Below are positions 7,735-15,751 of a stretch of DNA of 36,249 nt, in pieces. This DNA is from DATDOY01 sp035293045 (GTDB lineage: Bacteria; Actinomycetota; Acidimicrobiia; IMCC26256; JACPCJ01). How positions within the stretch are numbered: the first letter of the stretch is position 1; each line of letters opens with the position of its first letter. The stretch is taken from positions 1-36,249 of the forward strand of contig DATDOY010000104.1 in the NCBI GenBank assembly GCA_035293045.1. The letters are read 5' to 3'. The position numbers and the translations under genes are program-made. Below the pieces are notes generated by a model. That model did not search any database and was not told the DNA's origin. It saw only the letters and a program-made list of their open reading frames with translations.

Positions 7735-8703
7735 TCAGCGCGCGGCCGCTGGCTCGAGCCCCCGCAACGATTCGGACGACTGGCGGAGGAACCAAGCGTA
7801 GGTCGACGCTATCCCGGGCCGGAGCTCGATTCCCGCCCGCCAACCAAGAGCAGTGAGGCGCGATACGTCAAGGAGCTTTCGAGGTGCTCCGTCCGGCTTG
7901 GTGCTGTCGAACACAATCTCGACTCCGGGATAGACCACGTCGCGAACGATCCCTGCGAGTTCGGCAATGGTGACATCTACACCAACACCCACATTGACGT
8001 GGGATGCCCCTTCATACTCGTCCATGAGAAACAGGCATGCGGCCGCGAGGTCATCGACGTGGAGGAACTCTCGCTTTGGCTTTCCAGTGCCCCAAACTTC
8101 AACCGTCGGCGCTCCTGCGATTTTTGCGTCGTGGAACTTGCGAATCAGAGCCGGAAGCACGTGGCTCGACTCGAGGTCAAAGTTGTCGTTCGGCCCGTAC
8201 AAGTTGGTGGGCATTGCCGAGATGAAGTTGCACCCGTACTGCTCGCGGTACGCGGCGCACAGCTTGATGCCGGCAATCTTCGCAAGCGCGTATGGCTCAT
8301 TGGTCGGCTCGAGTGTTCCCGAGAGCAACGCCTCCTCGCGCATGGGCTGCTCGGCCTCGCGGGGGTAGATGCACGAACTGCCGAGGTACAGCAGCTTCGC
8401 GACGCCGAACTCATGGGCGGCGTGGACGACGGTCCCGTGGATCATCAGGTTGTCGTAAATGAACTCCGCCGGCCTCGTGGAATTGGCGAGGATCCCCCCC
8501 ACCGTGCCCGCGACGAGGAACACATAGTCAGGCCGGTTCGCGCGGAACCAGTACGTCACCGCCGCTTGGTCTCGCAGGTCAAGCTGATCTCTCCGCGCGG
8601 TCAAGAGGTTTTGGAATCCCTCGGCCCTGAGCCGGCGCATAACCGCGGAGCCCACCAACCCCGTGTGCCCCGCGACAAAAACCCGGGCGTCACGGACGAT
8701 CAT
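7735..8703 (-). CDS. fcl: GDP-L-fucose synthase
   Basis: A 322-residue SDR-type epimerase/reductase that converts GDP-4-keto-6-deoxymannose to GDP-L-fucose with NADPH. Diagnostic segments: GHTGLVGSA (nucleotide binding, residues 12-20), AGTVGGILANSTRPAEFIYD, SSCIYP, the catalytic YALAK (Y138, K142), and MPTNLYGPNDNFD, all characteristic of Fcl/WcaG. The frame opens with a GTG at 8715, but its GGAGGAG is better read as the ribosome binding site for the ATG at 8703. The partner enzyme GDP-mannose 4,6-dehydratase (Gmd), often adjacent, is not in the window. It probably supplies fucose to the surface glycan encoded downstream. Confidence 0.95.
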   Translation of the reverse strand: MIVRDARVFVAGHTGLVGSAVMRRLRAEGFQNLLTARRDQLDLRDQAAVTYWFRANRPDYVFLVAGTVGGILANSTRPAEFIYDNLMIHGTVVHAAHEFGVAKLLYLGSSCIYPREAEQPMREEALLSGTLEPTNEPYALAKIAGIKLCAAYREQYGCNFISAMPTNLYGPNDNFDLESSHVLPALIRKFHDAKIAGAPTVEVWGTGKPKREFLHVDDLAAACLFLMDEYEGASHVNVGVGVDVTIAELAGIVRDVVYPGVEIVFDSTKPDGAPRKLLDVSRLTALGWRAGIELRPGIASTYAWFLRQSSESLRGLEPAAAR

Positions 8704-8808
8704 CGACTCCTCCACAAGATCCGCGAGAACAAGCGGCGCATTCTACGTTCCCGTTCGCCGGCGCCGCCGATCCCTGGCCCGCGGCCGACGTCGTCACGCG
8801 ACCGCAAC

Positions 8809-9753
8809 CTACGCGCCTACAGACAAGCGGGTTGCGATCGCCTGCTCGCGCACCCGCTCACCAATCTCCACACACAGACGCAGAATGGATTCGGCCTGAT
8901 CCACGGAATGTGCTGCCAAACCGCATGCCGGCGTGATCAGGGCCTGAGTCCGGAGGACGGCGGGGTCGCAGCCGCCACGAGTGAGATCGCACCACAGCGC
9001 GACCAAGGCGTTCCACCAGTGGTCGGCGTGATCACCCACCGGGCGGTCGGTGGGGACCGCACCCCAGGCGATCCACCCGCCGGCGTCGAGATAACGAGCC
9101 ACCGCCACGCCGTCGTCAACGATCGACGGGCGAACCTCGAACCCCACGATGTCGGGACCGGCCTCGATGGCCATCCGACGATCGCCGGCACCGCAGACAT
9201 GCACGCCGGTGACGGCGTCCACCTGAGCCAGCACGCCGGAGAGGAGATCGACGGCGCCTTCGCGATCGAGCGGCGCGTCACCATCGACCCATGCAACGAG
9301 GGCGGGCTCGTCGAGGAACACCACTCGATCGGCGCTCGGCAGGCGTCGATCGAGTTGGGCCACCACGGCGTGGGCCGCGGCGGCGGAGATCTCGGCGCCC
9401 CGCTCGAACGCCTCGGTCGGCGAGACTCCGCGGGCGCGCAGCGCCATGCCCATGGTGAGTGGCCCCGCGACCTGCGCCTTCACCGCCGACGGCGCGGCGA
9501 TCGCAGCAGCGTCAAGGAAGGCGAGAAAGCCGCCATGCGCCTCGGGATCGAATTCGCCGTGCTCGATCGACATCCCGAGCCAGCGGTCCGTGATGCCCTC
9601 GCTCGGATGCACCGACGGCAATTCAGGAAGCGCCGGGAGTTGTGGATGGAGCGCCAGGACCGCCTCGGCCGCCAGCGCAGGTGAAGTGTGGGGAAGACTG
9701 CCGATCGACGTGACAACGCCCGCGCCCAGGGCACGCCGCGCCGACCTTGTCAC
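8809..9753 (-). CDS. Stand-alone MetE-like (cobalamin-independent methionine synthase C-terminal) protein
   Basis: A 314-residue UROD/MetE-fold protein corresponding only to the C-terminal catalytic half of MetE (full MetE is about 750 residues). The four zinc ligands known in MetE have counterparts: H185 and C187 (GVHVCGAG), E206 (IVGFEVRPS) and C277 (TPACGLAAHS). This supports a thiol methyl transfer, to homocysteine or another thiol. By analogy with short core-MetE proteins, the methyl donor may be a corrinoid protein or a small molecule rather than methyl-folate, but that is inference. The GTG at 9753 overlaps the TGA of the small upstream gene by four bases, so the two are translationally coupled. 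Confidence 0.85.
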   Translation of the reverse strand: MTRSARRALGAGVVTSIGSLPHTSPALAAEAVLALHPQLPALPELPSVHPSEGITDRWLGMSIEHGEFDPEAHGGFLAFLDAAAIAAPSAVKAQVAGPLTMGMALRARGVSPTEAFERGAEISAAAAHAVVAQLDRRLPSADRVVFLDEPALVAWVDGDAPLDREGAVDLLSGVLAQVDAVTGVHVCGAGDRRMAIEAGPDIVGFEVRPSIVDDGVAVARYLDAGGWIAWGAVPTDRPVGDHADHWWNALVALWCDLTRGGCDPAVLRTQALITPACGLAAHSVDQAESILRLCVEIGERVREQAIATRLSVGA

Positions 9754-9980
9754 TTGGGTCCCTTGGCCTTGGAACCCGCTCGCGTGGATTTTGCCGCGGA
9801 ACTTCGAGACGGCTTCGTCTTACGGGTCGACGTGCCGCGACCAGCCTTGAGCATTTTCTCGACGCGGGCCCGATCTTCGGTGAGCGCCTTCAGCAACTCA
9901 GCAGCATCCGCGGACTCCTGTCGAATGGCCAGGCTGTACCGGCGAATGACTTCGAGATCGACAAGCCGAACGTCGGGCAT
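9750..9980 (-). CDS. Small protein with a lysine/arginine/serine-rich tail, coupled to the MetE-like gene
   Basis: A 76-residue protein. The first 45 residues look like a charged helical segment (VRLVDLEVIRRYSLAIRQ, then AAELLKALTEDRARVEKML). Residues 46-76 form a highly basic tail (TRKTKPSRSSAAKSTRAGSKAKG), resembling the tails of actinobacterial nucleic-acid-binding proteins. Function is not recognised. It overlaps the MetE-like start by four bases (GTGA), which argues that it is real. Its ATG at 9980 has weak ribosome binding (GGTGAGAG), and a TATACT box (minus strand, 10016-10021) lies 35 bases upstream. Confidence 0.65.
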   Translation of the reverse strand: MPDVRLVDLEVIRRYSLAIRQESADAAELLKALTEDRARVEKMLKAGRGTSTRKTKPSRSSAAKSTRAGSKAKGPK

Positions 9981-10014
9981 GGGCTCTCACCGAGGAGGAG
10001 ATCGAGGGCCTCCG

Positions 10015-10023
10015 TAGTATAAG
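10015..10023. promoter_or_regulatory. Overlapping divergent -10 boxes
   Basis: The bases TAGTATAAG carry a plus-strand -10 (TAGTAT, 10015-10020) eleven bases before the GTG at 10032 and, on the other strand, TATACT (10016-10021) 35 bases before the ATG at 9980. Both fit TANNNT. Occupancy by polymerase in one direction would exclude the other, so the two genes may be mutually exclusive at initiation. Confidence 0.42.
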
Positions 10024-10031
10024 AACGCCCT

Positions 10032-10946
10032 GTGCCGACCTCGGAAAGGACGCCGGGCGCGTTCGCGTGGCTCCTCCGCGTTGCGTGGCTCAGCCTCGCG
10101 CTCGGCCTCAGCGGAGGGATCGCCGACCTCGTGCGTTCATGGCCTTCTGCACCGCGCATGGCGGCGGAGTCGATGGCGTGGGTCGGTTGGACCCTCGGTC
10201 TGGTCACGCTGCTCGCTCCGCGCCCGCTCGGGCTCACCGTCGTGCGCGTCATCGCCGCGGCGGCCCTGGGGACGGCGGTGCTGGCCGTGGTGTCGACCGA
10301 CGCCGTGCGATCGATCGCCGGGCTCGCCAGCGCGGGGACAGTCGCCGCCCTCGTGGCGGCTCCCGAGACGGCCGCTTGGATGGCCAATGGCGCCGCCTAC
10401 GGGAACGAGCGGCGGTTCCCGCTTTCTCATCCTTGGGTGGTCGGCTGGGTCGCCGGACCCCTCGCCGCCGGCTTCCTCGCCGCGACGACCGTCGCCGGCC
10501 CCCTCCTCCTTCTCCACCATCAAACGGCCCTCGGCCTCGTCGCAGTTTCCCTGGCGGCCGTGCTCGCACGGCCGCTGACGCGCTCACTCCACGCGCTCTC
10601 GACACGATGGGCGATCATCGTTCCCGGTGGTCTTGTCGTTCACGACCCGCTGACCTTGAGCAACGCCGTACTGCTCCCGCGCGCGTTCATCGCCGACATC
10701 CGACAGGACGGGACGCCGGACGATGAATCCCTCGACTTGCGCTTGGGGGCCAAGATCGGGACGTTGACAGTCATCCTGAACGAGGCGGTTTCGTTCGGAG
10801 TCGTGAGCCGACCGGGCCGACGAGTGGAGCTCGTGCCGACCAAAGCCGTCATCGTCAGCGCCTCGCAGCCGGGCGCCCTCCTGCGGGAGATCGCGCAGCG
10901 CGGCCTCACCAGACCGGCGTCTACTCGCCCCCGGGCGGGACCGTGA
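10032..10946 (+). CDS. Multi-pass membrane protein with a C-terminal soluble domain, unknown function
   Basis: A 304-residue protein starting at a GTG at 10032. The first two thirds hold about five to six membrane helices (e.g. LLRVAWLSLALGLSGGIADL, MAWVGWTLGLVTLLA, VVGWVAGPLAAGFLAATTVAG, ALGLVAVSLAAVLA). The last 110 residues form a soluble region beginning WAIIVPGGLVVHDPLTLSNAVLLPR, which reads like a PH-type membrane-adjacent domain as found in bacterial membrane proteins. I cannot name a function. The last 26 bases overlap the end of the convergent WecA-type gene. Confidence 0.8.
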   Translation: MPTSERTPGAFAWLLRVAWLSLALGLSGGIADLVRSWPSAPRMAAESMAWVGWTLGLVTLLAPRPLGLTVVRVIAAAALGTAVLAVVSTDAVRSIAGLASAGTVAALVAAPETAAWMANGAAYGNERRFPLSHPWVVGWVAGPLAAGFLAATTVAGPLLLLHHQTALGLVAVSLAAVLARPLTRSLHALSTRWAIIVPGGLVVHDPLTLSNAVLLPRAFIADIRQDGTPDDESLDLRLGAKIGTLTVILNEAVSFGVVSRPGRRVELVPTKAVIVSASQPGALLREIAQRGLTRPASTRPRAGP

Positions 10947-12093
10947 ACAACGATCCGAGGCGCGCCTGACGGTTGGGAAGCGGGCGGCCCGCTTCCTCTT
11001 CAAATCTGATGGCGTCCATCAGTTCGGCGGCCCGGCTCGCGTCAACCTCGTCCCAGGCCTGCCGTCCTCGGTAGACAGGAACCCTGGCGAGGAGTCCTGC
11101 GACGAACAGCCCCGCCAGACCCACGAGCCCGGCCAAGAGGTACGCGGACAACCGATCGGACCGGCTCACCACGAAGGCGACCACCCCGAGGCCGATCGCG
11201 GCGGCATAGATGAGGCCGACGGCCGCCCGAACCGGGATCCCCATGAACACGAGCCGGTGGCTCACATGGTCGAGCCCACCCTGAAAGGGGCTGCGACCGT
11301 GCCGGAGCCGTTCGACGGTCACGAGCGAGGTGTCGAGCATCGCCACGCCGAGGACGATCCCCGGCACCAGGAACGTCACGTCCTGCACGGCGACGAAGTT
11401 GTAGCGAAGCTTGAGGCCGAGGTAAGCCACCATGAACCCGAGGAACAGGCTTCCGGCATCGCCCATGTAGATGCGCGCGGGGTGGAAATTGTGGCGCAGG
11501 AACCCGGCCGCACACCCGGCCAACGCGAGCGCGAGGCTCGCCACAAAGAACTGATCGTTGGCCGCGGCAATGGCGAAGAACGAGCCGGCGGCGATCGCCG
11601 CCACCCCGGCCGAGAGTCCGTCCATGTTGTCCAACAGGTTGAACGCGTTGGTGATGCCGACCACCCACAGGACGGTCACGACAGCGCTGGCGGCGTCGGC
11701 GTCCAAGAACTCCACACCCGCGCCCGCCATCCACACGCCGACGCCGGCGGCGATTTCCAGCGCCAACCGAAGCCACGGCGACAGCCCCCGCAGGTCGTCG
11801 ATGAGCCCGACCGAGCTGAGGGCGACCGCGATGGCCAACACCACTCCAAGCTCGCCGAGCACGCCGTCCGGGCGTTCGATGGCCGCGGCGGCGAGCACCG
11901 CGGTGGCGAACGCCAAGACAATCGCCAAGCCGCCCAGATAGGGCACCGGCGACGCATGGCCCTTGTGTTCGGCCGGCTCGTCCATCACGCGCAGGCGAAG
12001 GGCGACGCGCAGCGCCAGGGGGGTCAACACGAGCGAGAGCAACGCGGCGCCGACAAACACGGCCGCGTAATTCTCCCAACCGCCGTCAAGCAC
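10921..12093 (-). CDS. WecA/TagO-type undecaprenyl-phosphate sugar-1-phosphate transferase
   Basis: A 390-residue polytopic membrane enzyme of the MraY/WecA family. It moves a HexNAc-1-phosphate from its UDP-sugar to undecaprenyl phosphate, the first step of lipid-linked glycan assembly. Family motifs: DDLRGLSPWLRL (Mg-binding Asp pair), NAFNLLDNMDGLSAG, IYMGDAGSLFLGF and the HVSHRL loop. About ten membrane helices are visible. The frame is open to a TTG at 12117, but the GTG at 12093 has a good GGAGG eight bases upstream and is preferred. It is the last gene of the kds-containing operon and probably primes the repeat unit. It could also serve arabinogalactan-like or teichoic-type polymer synthesis. 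Confidence 0.92.
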   Translation of the reverse strand: MLDGGWENYAAVFVGAALLSLVLTPLALRVALRLRVMDEPAEHKGHASPVPYLGGLAIVLAFATAVLAAAAIERPDGVLGELGVVLAIAVALSSVGLIDDLRGLSPWLRLALEIAAGVGVWMAGAGVEFLDADAASAVVTVLWVVGITNAFNLLDNMDGLSAGVAAIAAGSFFAIAAANDQFFVASLALALAGCAAGFLRHNFHPARIYMGDAGSLFLGFMVAYLGLKLRYNFVAVQDVTFLVPGIVLGVAMLDTSLVTVERLRHGRSPFQGGLDHVSHRLVFMGIPVRAAVGLIYAAAIGLGVVAFVVSRSDRLSAYLLAGLVGLAGLFVAGLLARVPVYRGRQAWDEVDASRAAELMDAIRFEEEAGRPLPNRQARLGSLFTVPPGGE

Positions 12094-12145
12094 GGTCTGC
12101 CTCCAGACATGCGACAACCAGGAGCGTTCGGGGGTGCGGGTGATG

Positions 12146-14122
12146 CTATCCCGGGGTCTTCGCCGTGCCTGGCATCGCCCGGGATCCCTCCTGCAGCCAC
12201 GCCTGGAACATCAGGACCGACCACAGGGCCGAAGCGTGGTCTCGGCTCCCCTCCAGGTGTTGGCGCCACACGGTCGCGACGGGCTCGGGATCGAGATATC
12301 CAGCCGCTCGCATGGCTCCCGGGGCCAGCAAGTCGTCGGCCCAGGTGCGCAATGGCCCCCGGAGCCACTCGGCCACCGGCACCGCGAACCCCATCTTCGG
12401 ACGATCGGTGATCTCCGTCGGCACGTGGCGCGCCAGGATGGCTCGCAAGATCCATTTCGTCTCGCCCGGCCGGAAGCGCACGGCCCGCGGAAGGCGCCAC
12501 ACCAGCTCGATCAGTCGGTGGTCCAGCATCGGGACCCGTGCTTCGAGGCTCACCGCCATAGAAGCCCGGTCCACCTTCGTGAGGATGTCGTCGGGGAGAT
12601 ACGACGTGGCGTCGCGCAGCATCACCCGCTCGGTGACGTCGAGGCAGACCGGAAGGTCGGAGAGTCTCGGAGGCGACGCGCGCCGCTCCGAACCCCCCGG
12701 TGAGGGGACGGAATCGGGCCAGGTCGCCGCGAGCGCGTCGTAGGCGGCGTCGAGATCGGGAGCCCGGAGAACTCTCGCAAGCTTGTGGGCCTTCTCCCCG
12801 GCGTGCGCCGGAACGCGTCCGCGGGCAATCGAACGCGCCACGCCCGCTCCCCGGTCCCAGGTTGACGGACGCACCGCCGACAAGGTGCCCGCCGCCATCC
12901 GTCGCACCACCTTGGGAACCTTCGCTTGCCGTCGCCACAGGCGATCGAGCACGCCGTGGCGCACGTAGCCCCCGAACAACTCGTCTCCCGCGTCTCCCGA
13001 GAGCCCCACGGTCACGTGCCGACGCGTCAACGCCGCCACGAGCATCGTGGGGAGTTGCGATGAGTCGGCAAAGGGCTCGTCATAGGTCGTCGCGAGAGTC
13101 GGGATCAGATCGAGCGCATCTTGGGGCGTGGCTCGTAGCTCCGTGTGGTCGGTGCCGAGATGTCGCGCCACGGCGGCGGCGTGCGCGGTCTCGTCGTAAT
13201 CGGAGTCATCAAACCCGATCGTGAACGTCTTCGCGGTGCCTCCGCTCTGCGCCTGCATGAGCGCGACGATGGTGGACGAGTCGAGGCCACCGGACAGGAA
13301 GGCGCCGACCGGAACGTCTGCGAGCATCCGCAGACCCACGCTCTTGCGCAAGGCCTCCTCGACAACGTCGACGGCGTCGGCGTCCCCGATGTCGAGCGGG
13401 GAGCGACATCCCGATTCCGCCACATCCGCGAACGACCAGTACGAGCGCGGCTCGCCGGCGGTCCCGTCCGCCGCGACGTCGAGAATCGAGCCGGGAAGAA
13501 GCTTCGAGACTCCCTCGTAAATCGTTCGGGGGGCGGGGATGTAGCTGTAGCGGAGAAACGCGTCGAGCGCCGTGCGGTCGATCGCCGGAGAAAATCCGGG
13601 GAACGCGCGGAGCGCCTTCAGCTCCGATCCGAACACCAAGGTGCGACCCACCCACGCGTAGTACAGCGGCTTCTCCCCCACACGATCGCGCACGAGCCGG
13701 AGCGAGCGCTCTTCTCGATCCCACACGGCGAACGCGAACATCCCGTCGGTGCGATCAAGCGCGGGGCCAAGGCCCCACCGTGCCACCGCTTCGACAAACA
13801 CCTCAGTGTCGGAGGCTCCTCGAAACGCCACCCCTTCGCGCTGAAGCTCGCCTCGGAGTTCCTCGTGGTTGTAGGCCTCGCCGTTGAAGTTCAGAACGTG
13901 GCGCCCGTCCGCCGACACCATCGGCTGGTGACCCAAGGGCGACAGGTCGACGATCGCCAGCCGGCGCTGCGCAAGCCCGAGACCCACCTCGGTGTCGACC
14001 CACACGCCCTCGTCGTCAGGTCCCCGATGGCGCAGGGTCGACGACATCGCGAGGGCGAGTGCTCGCGCCGCGTCGTCGGTGAGAGCGTGGGTTGCGTCCA
14101 GGAATCCGGCGATGCCGCACAT
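12146..14122 (-). CDS. asnB: AsnB-type glutamine-dependent amidotransferase (asparagine synthetase family)
   Basis: A 658-residue class II glutamine amidotransferase fused to a synthetase domain. The N-terminal nucleophile Cys2 (MCGIAGF), RHRGPDDEG and FNGEAYNH mark the glutaminase half. SGGLDSSTIVALMQ is the ATP-pyrophosphatase P-loop, and KVDRASMAVSLEARVPMLD is the conserved C-terminal helix region. Such genes often sit in polysaccharide loci, where members are thought to amidate uronic acids of the glycan as well as, or instead of, making asparagine. With a UDP-sugar 6-dehydrogenase in the same locus, uronamide formation is plausible (inference). The ATG at 14122 follows the stop of the GT2 gene (14124-14126) after one base. 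Confidence 0.93.
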   Translation of the reverse strand: MCGIAGFLDATHALTDDAARALALAMSSTLRHRGPDDEGVWVDTEVGLGLAQRRLAIVDLSPLGHQPMVSADGRHVLNFNGEAYNHEELRGELQREGVAFRGASDTEVFVEAVARWGLGPALDRTDGMFAFAVWDREERSLRLVRDRVGEKPLYYAWVGRTLVFGSELKALRAFPGFSPAIDRTALDAFLRYSYIPAPRTIYEGVSKLLPGSILDVAADGTAGEPRSYWSFADVAESGCRSPLDIGDADAVDVVEEALRKSVGLRMLADVPVGAFLSGGLDSSTIVALMQAQSGGTAKTFTIGFDDSDYDETAHAAAVARHLGTDHTELRATPQDALDLIPTLATTYDEPFADSSQLPTMLVAALTRRHVTVGLSGDAGDELFGGYVRHGVLDRLWRRQAKVPKVVRRMAAGTLSAVRPSTWDRGAGVARSIARGRVPAHAGEKAHKLARVLRAPDLDAAYDALAATWPDSVPSPGGSERRASPPRLSDLPVCLDVTERVMLRDATSYLPDDILTKVDRASMAVSLEARVPMLDHRLIELVWRLPRAVRFRPGETKWILRAILARHVPTEITDRPKMGFAVPVAEWLRGPLRTWADDLLAPGAMRAAGYLDPEPVATVWRQHLEGSRDHASALWSVLMFQAWLQEGSRAMPGTAKTPG

Positions 14123-14123
14123 C

Positions 14124-15014
14124 TCAGCCCCTCCGCGCCAACCCGAAGATCGCGCGATACGCGCGCAGTCGCTCCCTAGCGAGGGACCTGCGTTTCGGCA
14201 CCAACGAAATGATGGCCCAGAGCGCGCTGCGCCACACCATCTCAGCGAGGGTCAGCCCGCGCACCACGCGCCGTCTCCACGGCGGACCGTGACGACCAAA
14301 GAAGCGATCGGTGCCTCGATAGCTGTGCACGAGGGTTTCCGCTTCTACCTTGCGCCGGCTGGCACCTCCGATGTGGATCACGGGAGGAGTGGCGACGAAC
14401 CAGACCTGGTGTCCAGCCTCTCGGACTCGAGCACAGAGATCGAGATCTTCGTAGAACATGAAGATCTCCTCGTCGAGGCCGCCGAGCGGGACGGCGAGAT
14501 CGCGCCGGATGCACAGCGCCGCTCCCGTGACCCAATCGACCTGACGGCTTTCCCTGGGCGCCCGGGCCCGCAATCCGGGTAGCAGCCGGTGGATCATGGT
14601 CTTGGCGAGGAACTCGGTCCAGAGGTTGGGGCCGGGGCCACACGACGACTGCGGCGTTCCGTCGGGGTTGACGAGCGTCGGCCCCACAACACCGACGCGA
14701 GGGTGGTCATCCAGGAACTCGACCAGGGCGTCGAGCGCCCGAAGGTCGGGCACGGTGTCGGAATTGAGCAGCAGGATATGGTCGCCGGTCGCTGCCCTGA
14801 GCCCCTGATTGTTGGCCACCGCGAAGCCGAGGTTTTCCGAGTTCTCGATCAGTGCGACGGCGGGATACCTCTCTCTCAGCACAGCGACCGACTCATCAAC
14901 GGATCCGTTGTCGACAACGATCACCTCGTGGTCGGTTCCCACCAGCGGGTCGAGACAGCCCGGAAGCAGCTCGACGCCGTTCCAGTTGACGACCACGACG
15001 CTGAGGCGCGTCAC
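14124..15014 (-). CDS. GT2 glycosyltransferase, rhamnosyltransferase-like (WbbL branch)
   Basis: A 296-residue single-domain GT-A glycosyltransferase of normal family size. Motifs: LSVVVVNWNGVELL, VIVVDNGSVDES, ENLGFAVANNQGL, LLLNSDTV (the NSD that replaces DxD), DWVTGAALCIRR and MFYEDLDLCARVREAG. This set is typical of enzymes adding rhamnose or related deoxysugars to a polyprenyl-linked acceptor at the inner face of the membrane. The exact sugar is not determined. The GTG at 15014 overlaps the TGA of the HAD gene by four bases, so it is translationally coupled in the kds operon. A basic C-terminal tail (residues about 250-296) could contact the membrane. Confidence 0.9.
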   Translation of the reverse strand: MTRLSVVVVNWNGVELLPGCLDPLVGTDHEVIVVDNGSVDESVAVLRERYPAVALIENSENLGFAVANNQGLRAATGDHILLLNSDTVPDLRALDALVEFLDDHPRVGVVGPTLVNPDGTPQSSCGPGPNLWTEFLAKTMIHRLLPGLRARAPRESRQVDWVTGAALCIRRDLAVPLGGLDEEIFMFYEDLDLCARVREAGHQVWFVATPPVIHIGGASRRKVEAETLVHSYRGTDRFFGRHGPPWRRRVVRGLTLAEMVWRSALWAIISLVPKRRSLARERLRAYRAIFGLARRG

Positions 15015-15739
15015 GGCTGGCCGATCGCGATCGCCGGCAGATCGCCGTGATGGTCGATCACGTGGGACGCCTCGGGCTCCGCCGCATCCACATCGTCGTA
15101 TACGCCGCGGTAGCGGATCGCGGCGAGTCCCGCGCCAAGGGCACCCGCCACGTCGGTGCGCCGCCGATCACCGACATGGGCCGCTCTGCGAGCATCGACG
15201 CCGAGTTGGTCGAGGGCGAGCTCGAAGACTCGGGCGTCGGGCTTGTACGCGCCCACCTCATCGGAAAACACCCACCCGTCAAAGAACTTCAAGAGCCCAT
15301 GGCGCTCGAGGTGCCAGCGGACAACCGGTGAGGGCGTGAGCCCGATGTCGCAAATGATCGACAAGCGGATCCCGGCCCGCTGTAGGGACGCGAGGCACTG
15401 CTCGATACCCGGCGTGAGGCGGATGTCGGCACTCCTTCCGCCGTGATTGAAGGCTTCCTCCAATCGGTTCCGGAGTTCCTCGTCGGCGGCGACGCCAAGC
15501 TCCGCCACCATCGTGTCGACCGCATCGGGGACTCGATACTGCTCGTTGGCGCGCCATGCCGTCTGGTAGCGCTGAAACGCGACCTCGTGGCACGCCGTGA
15601 CTTGGCCGACCGTGGCATCGATCCCTGATCCCGCGAGCACCTCACACAGCGCGGGCAGCCGCGCTGCCACGAGCGCGCCCTCTGGTTCCCACATGAGGGT
15701 GTTCCAGAAGTCAAAGGTGACGGCTTCGAGGCCGGACAC
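15011..15739 (-). CDS. HAD-superfamily protein with an altered motif I
   Basis: A 242-residue HAD subfamily-I protein with a helical cap. Motif I reads TFDFWNTL: the nucleophile D10 is present, but the usual second Asp (the acid/base of phosphatases) is W12. Motif II has C130 where Ser/Thr is usual (LSIICDIG). Motif III K166 (GAYKPD) and motif IV D191/D196 (GDRRRTDVAGA) are normal. The position inside the kds operon suggests a role as the missing Kdo-8-phosphate phosphatase, but the motif-I change argues against ordinary phosphatase chemistry. A different hydrolysis or a regulatory role is possible. The GTG at 15739 lies twelve bases after the stop of the two-domain glycosyltransferase. Confidence 0.85.
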   Translation of the reverse strand: MSGLEAVTFDFWNTLMWEPEGALVAARLPALCEVLAGSGIDATVGQVTACHEVAFQRYQTAWRANEQYRVPDAVDTMVAELGVAADEELRNRLEEAFNHGGRSADIRLTPGIEQCLASLQRAGIRLSIICDIGLTPSPVVRWHLERHGLLKFFDGWVFSDEVGAYKPDARVFELALDQLGVDARRAAHVGDRRRTDVAGALGAGLAAIRYRGVYDDVDAAEPEASHVIDHHGDLPAIAIGQP

Positions 15740-15751
15740 GCGAGCCCGCGC

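Noticed and set aside
7999..9684. Plus-strand open frame opposite fcl and the MetE-like gene
   Set aside because: It spans two real genes and their intergenic gap, with shadow-type composition.
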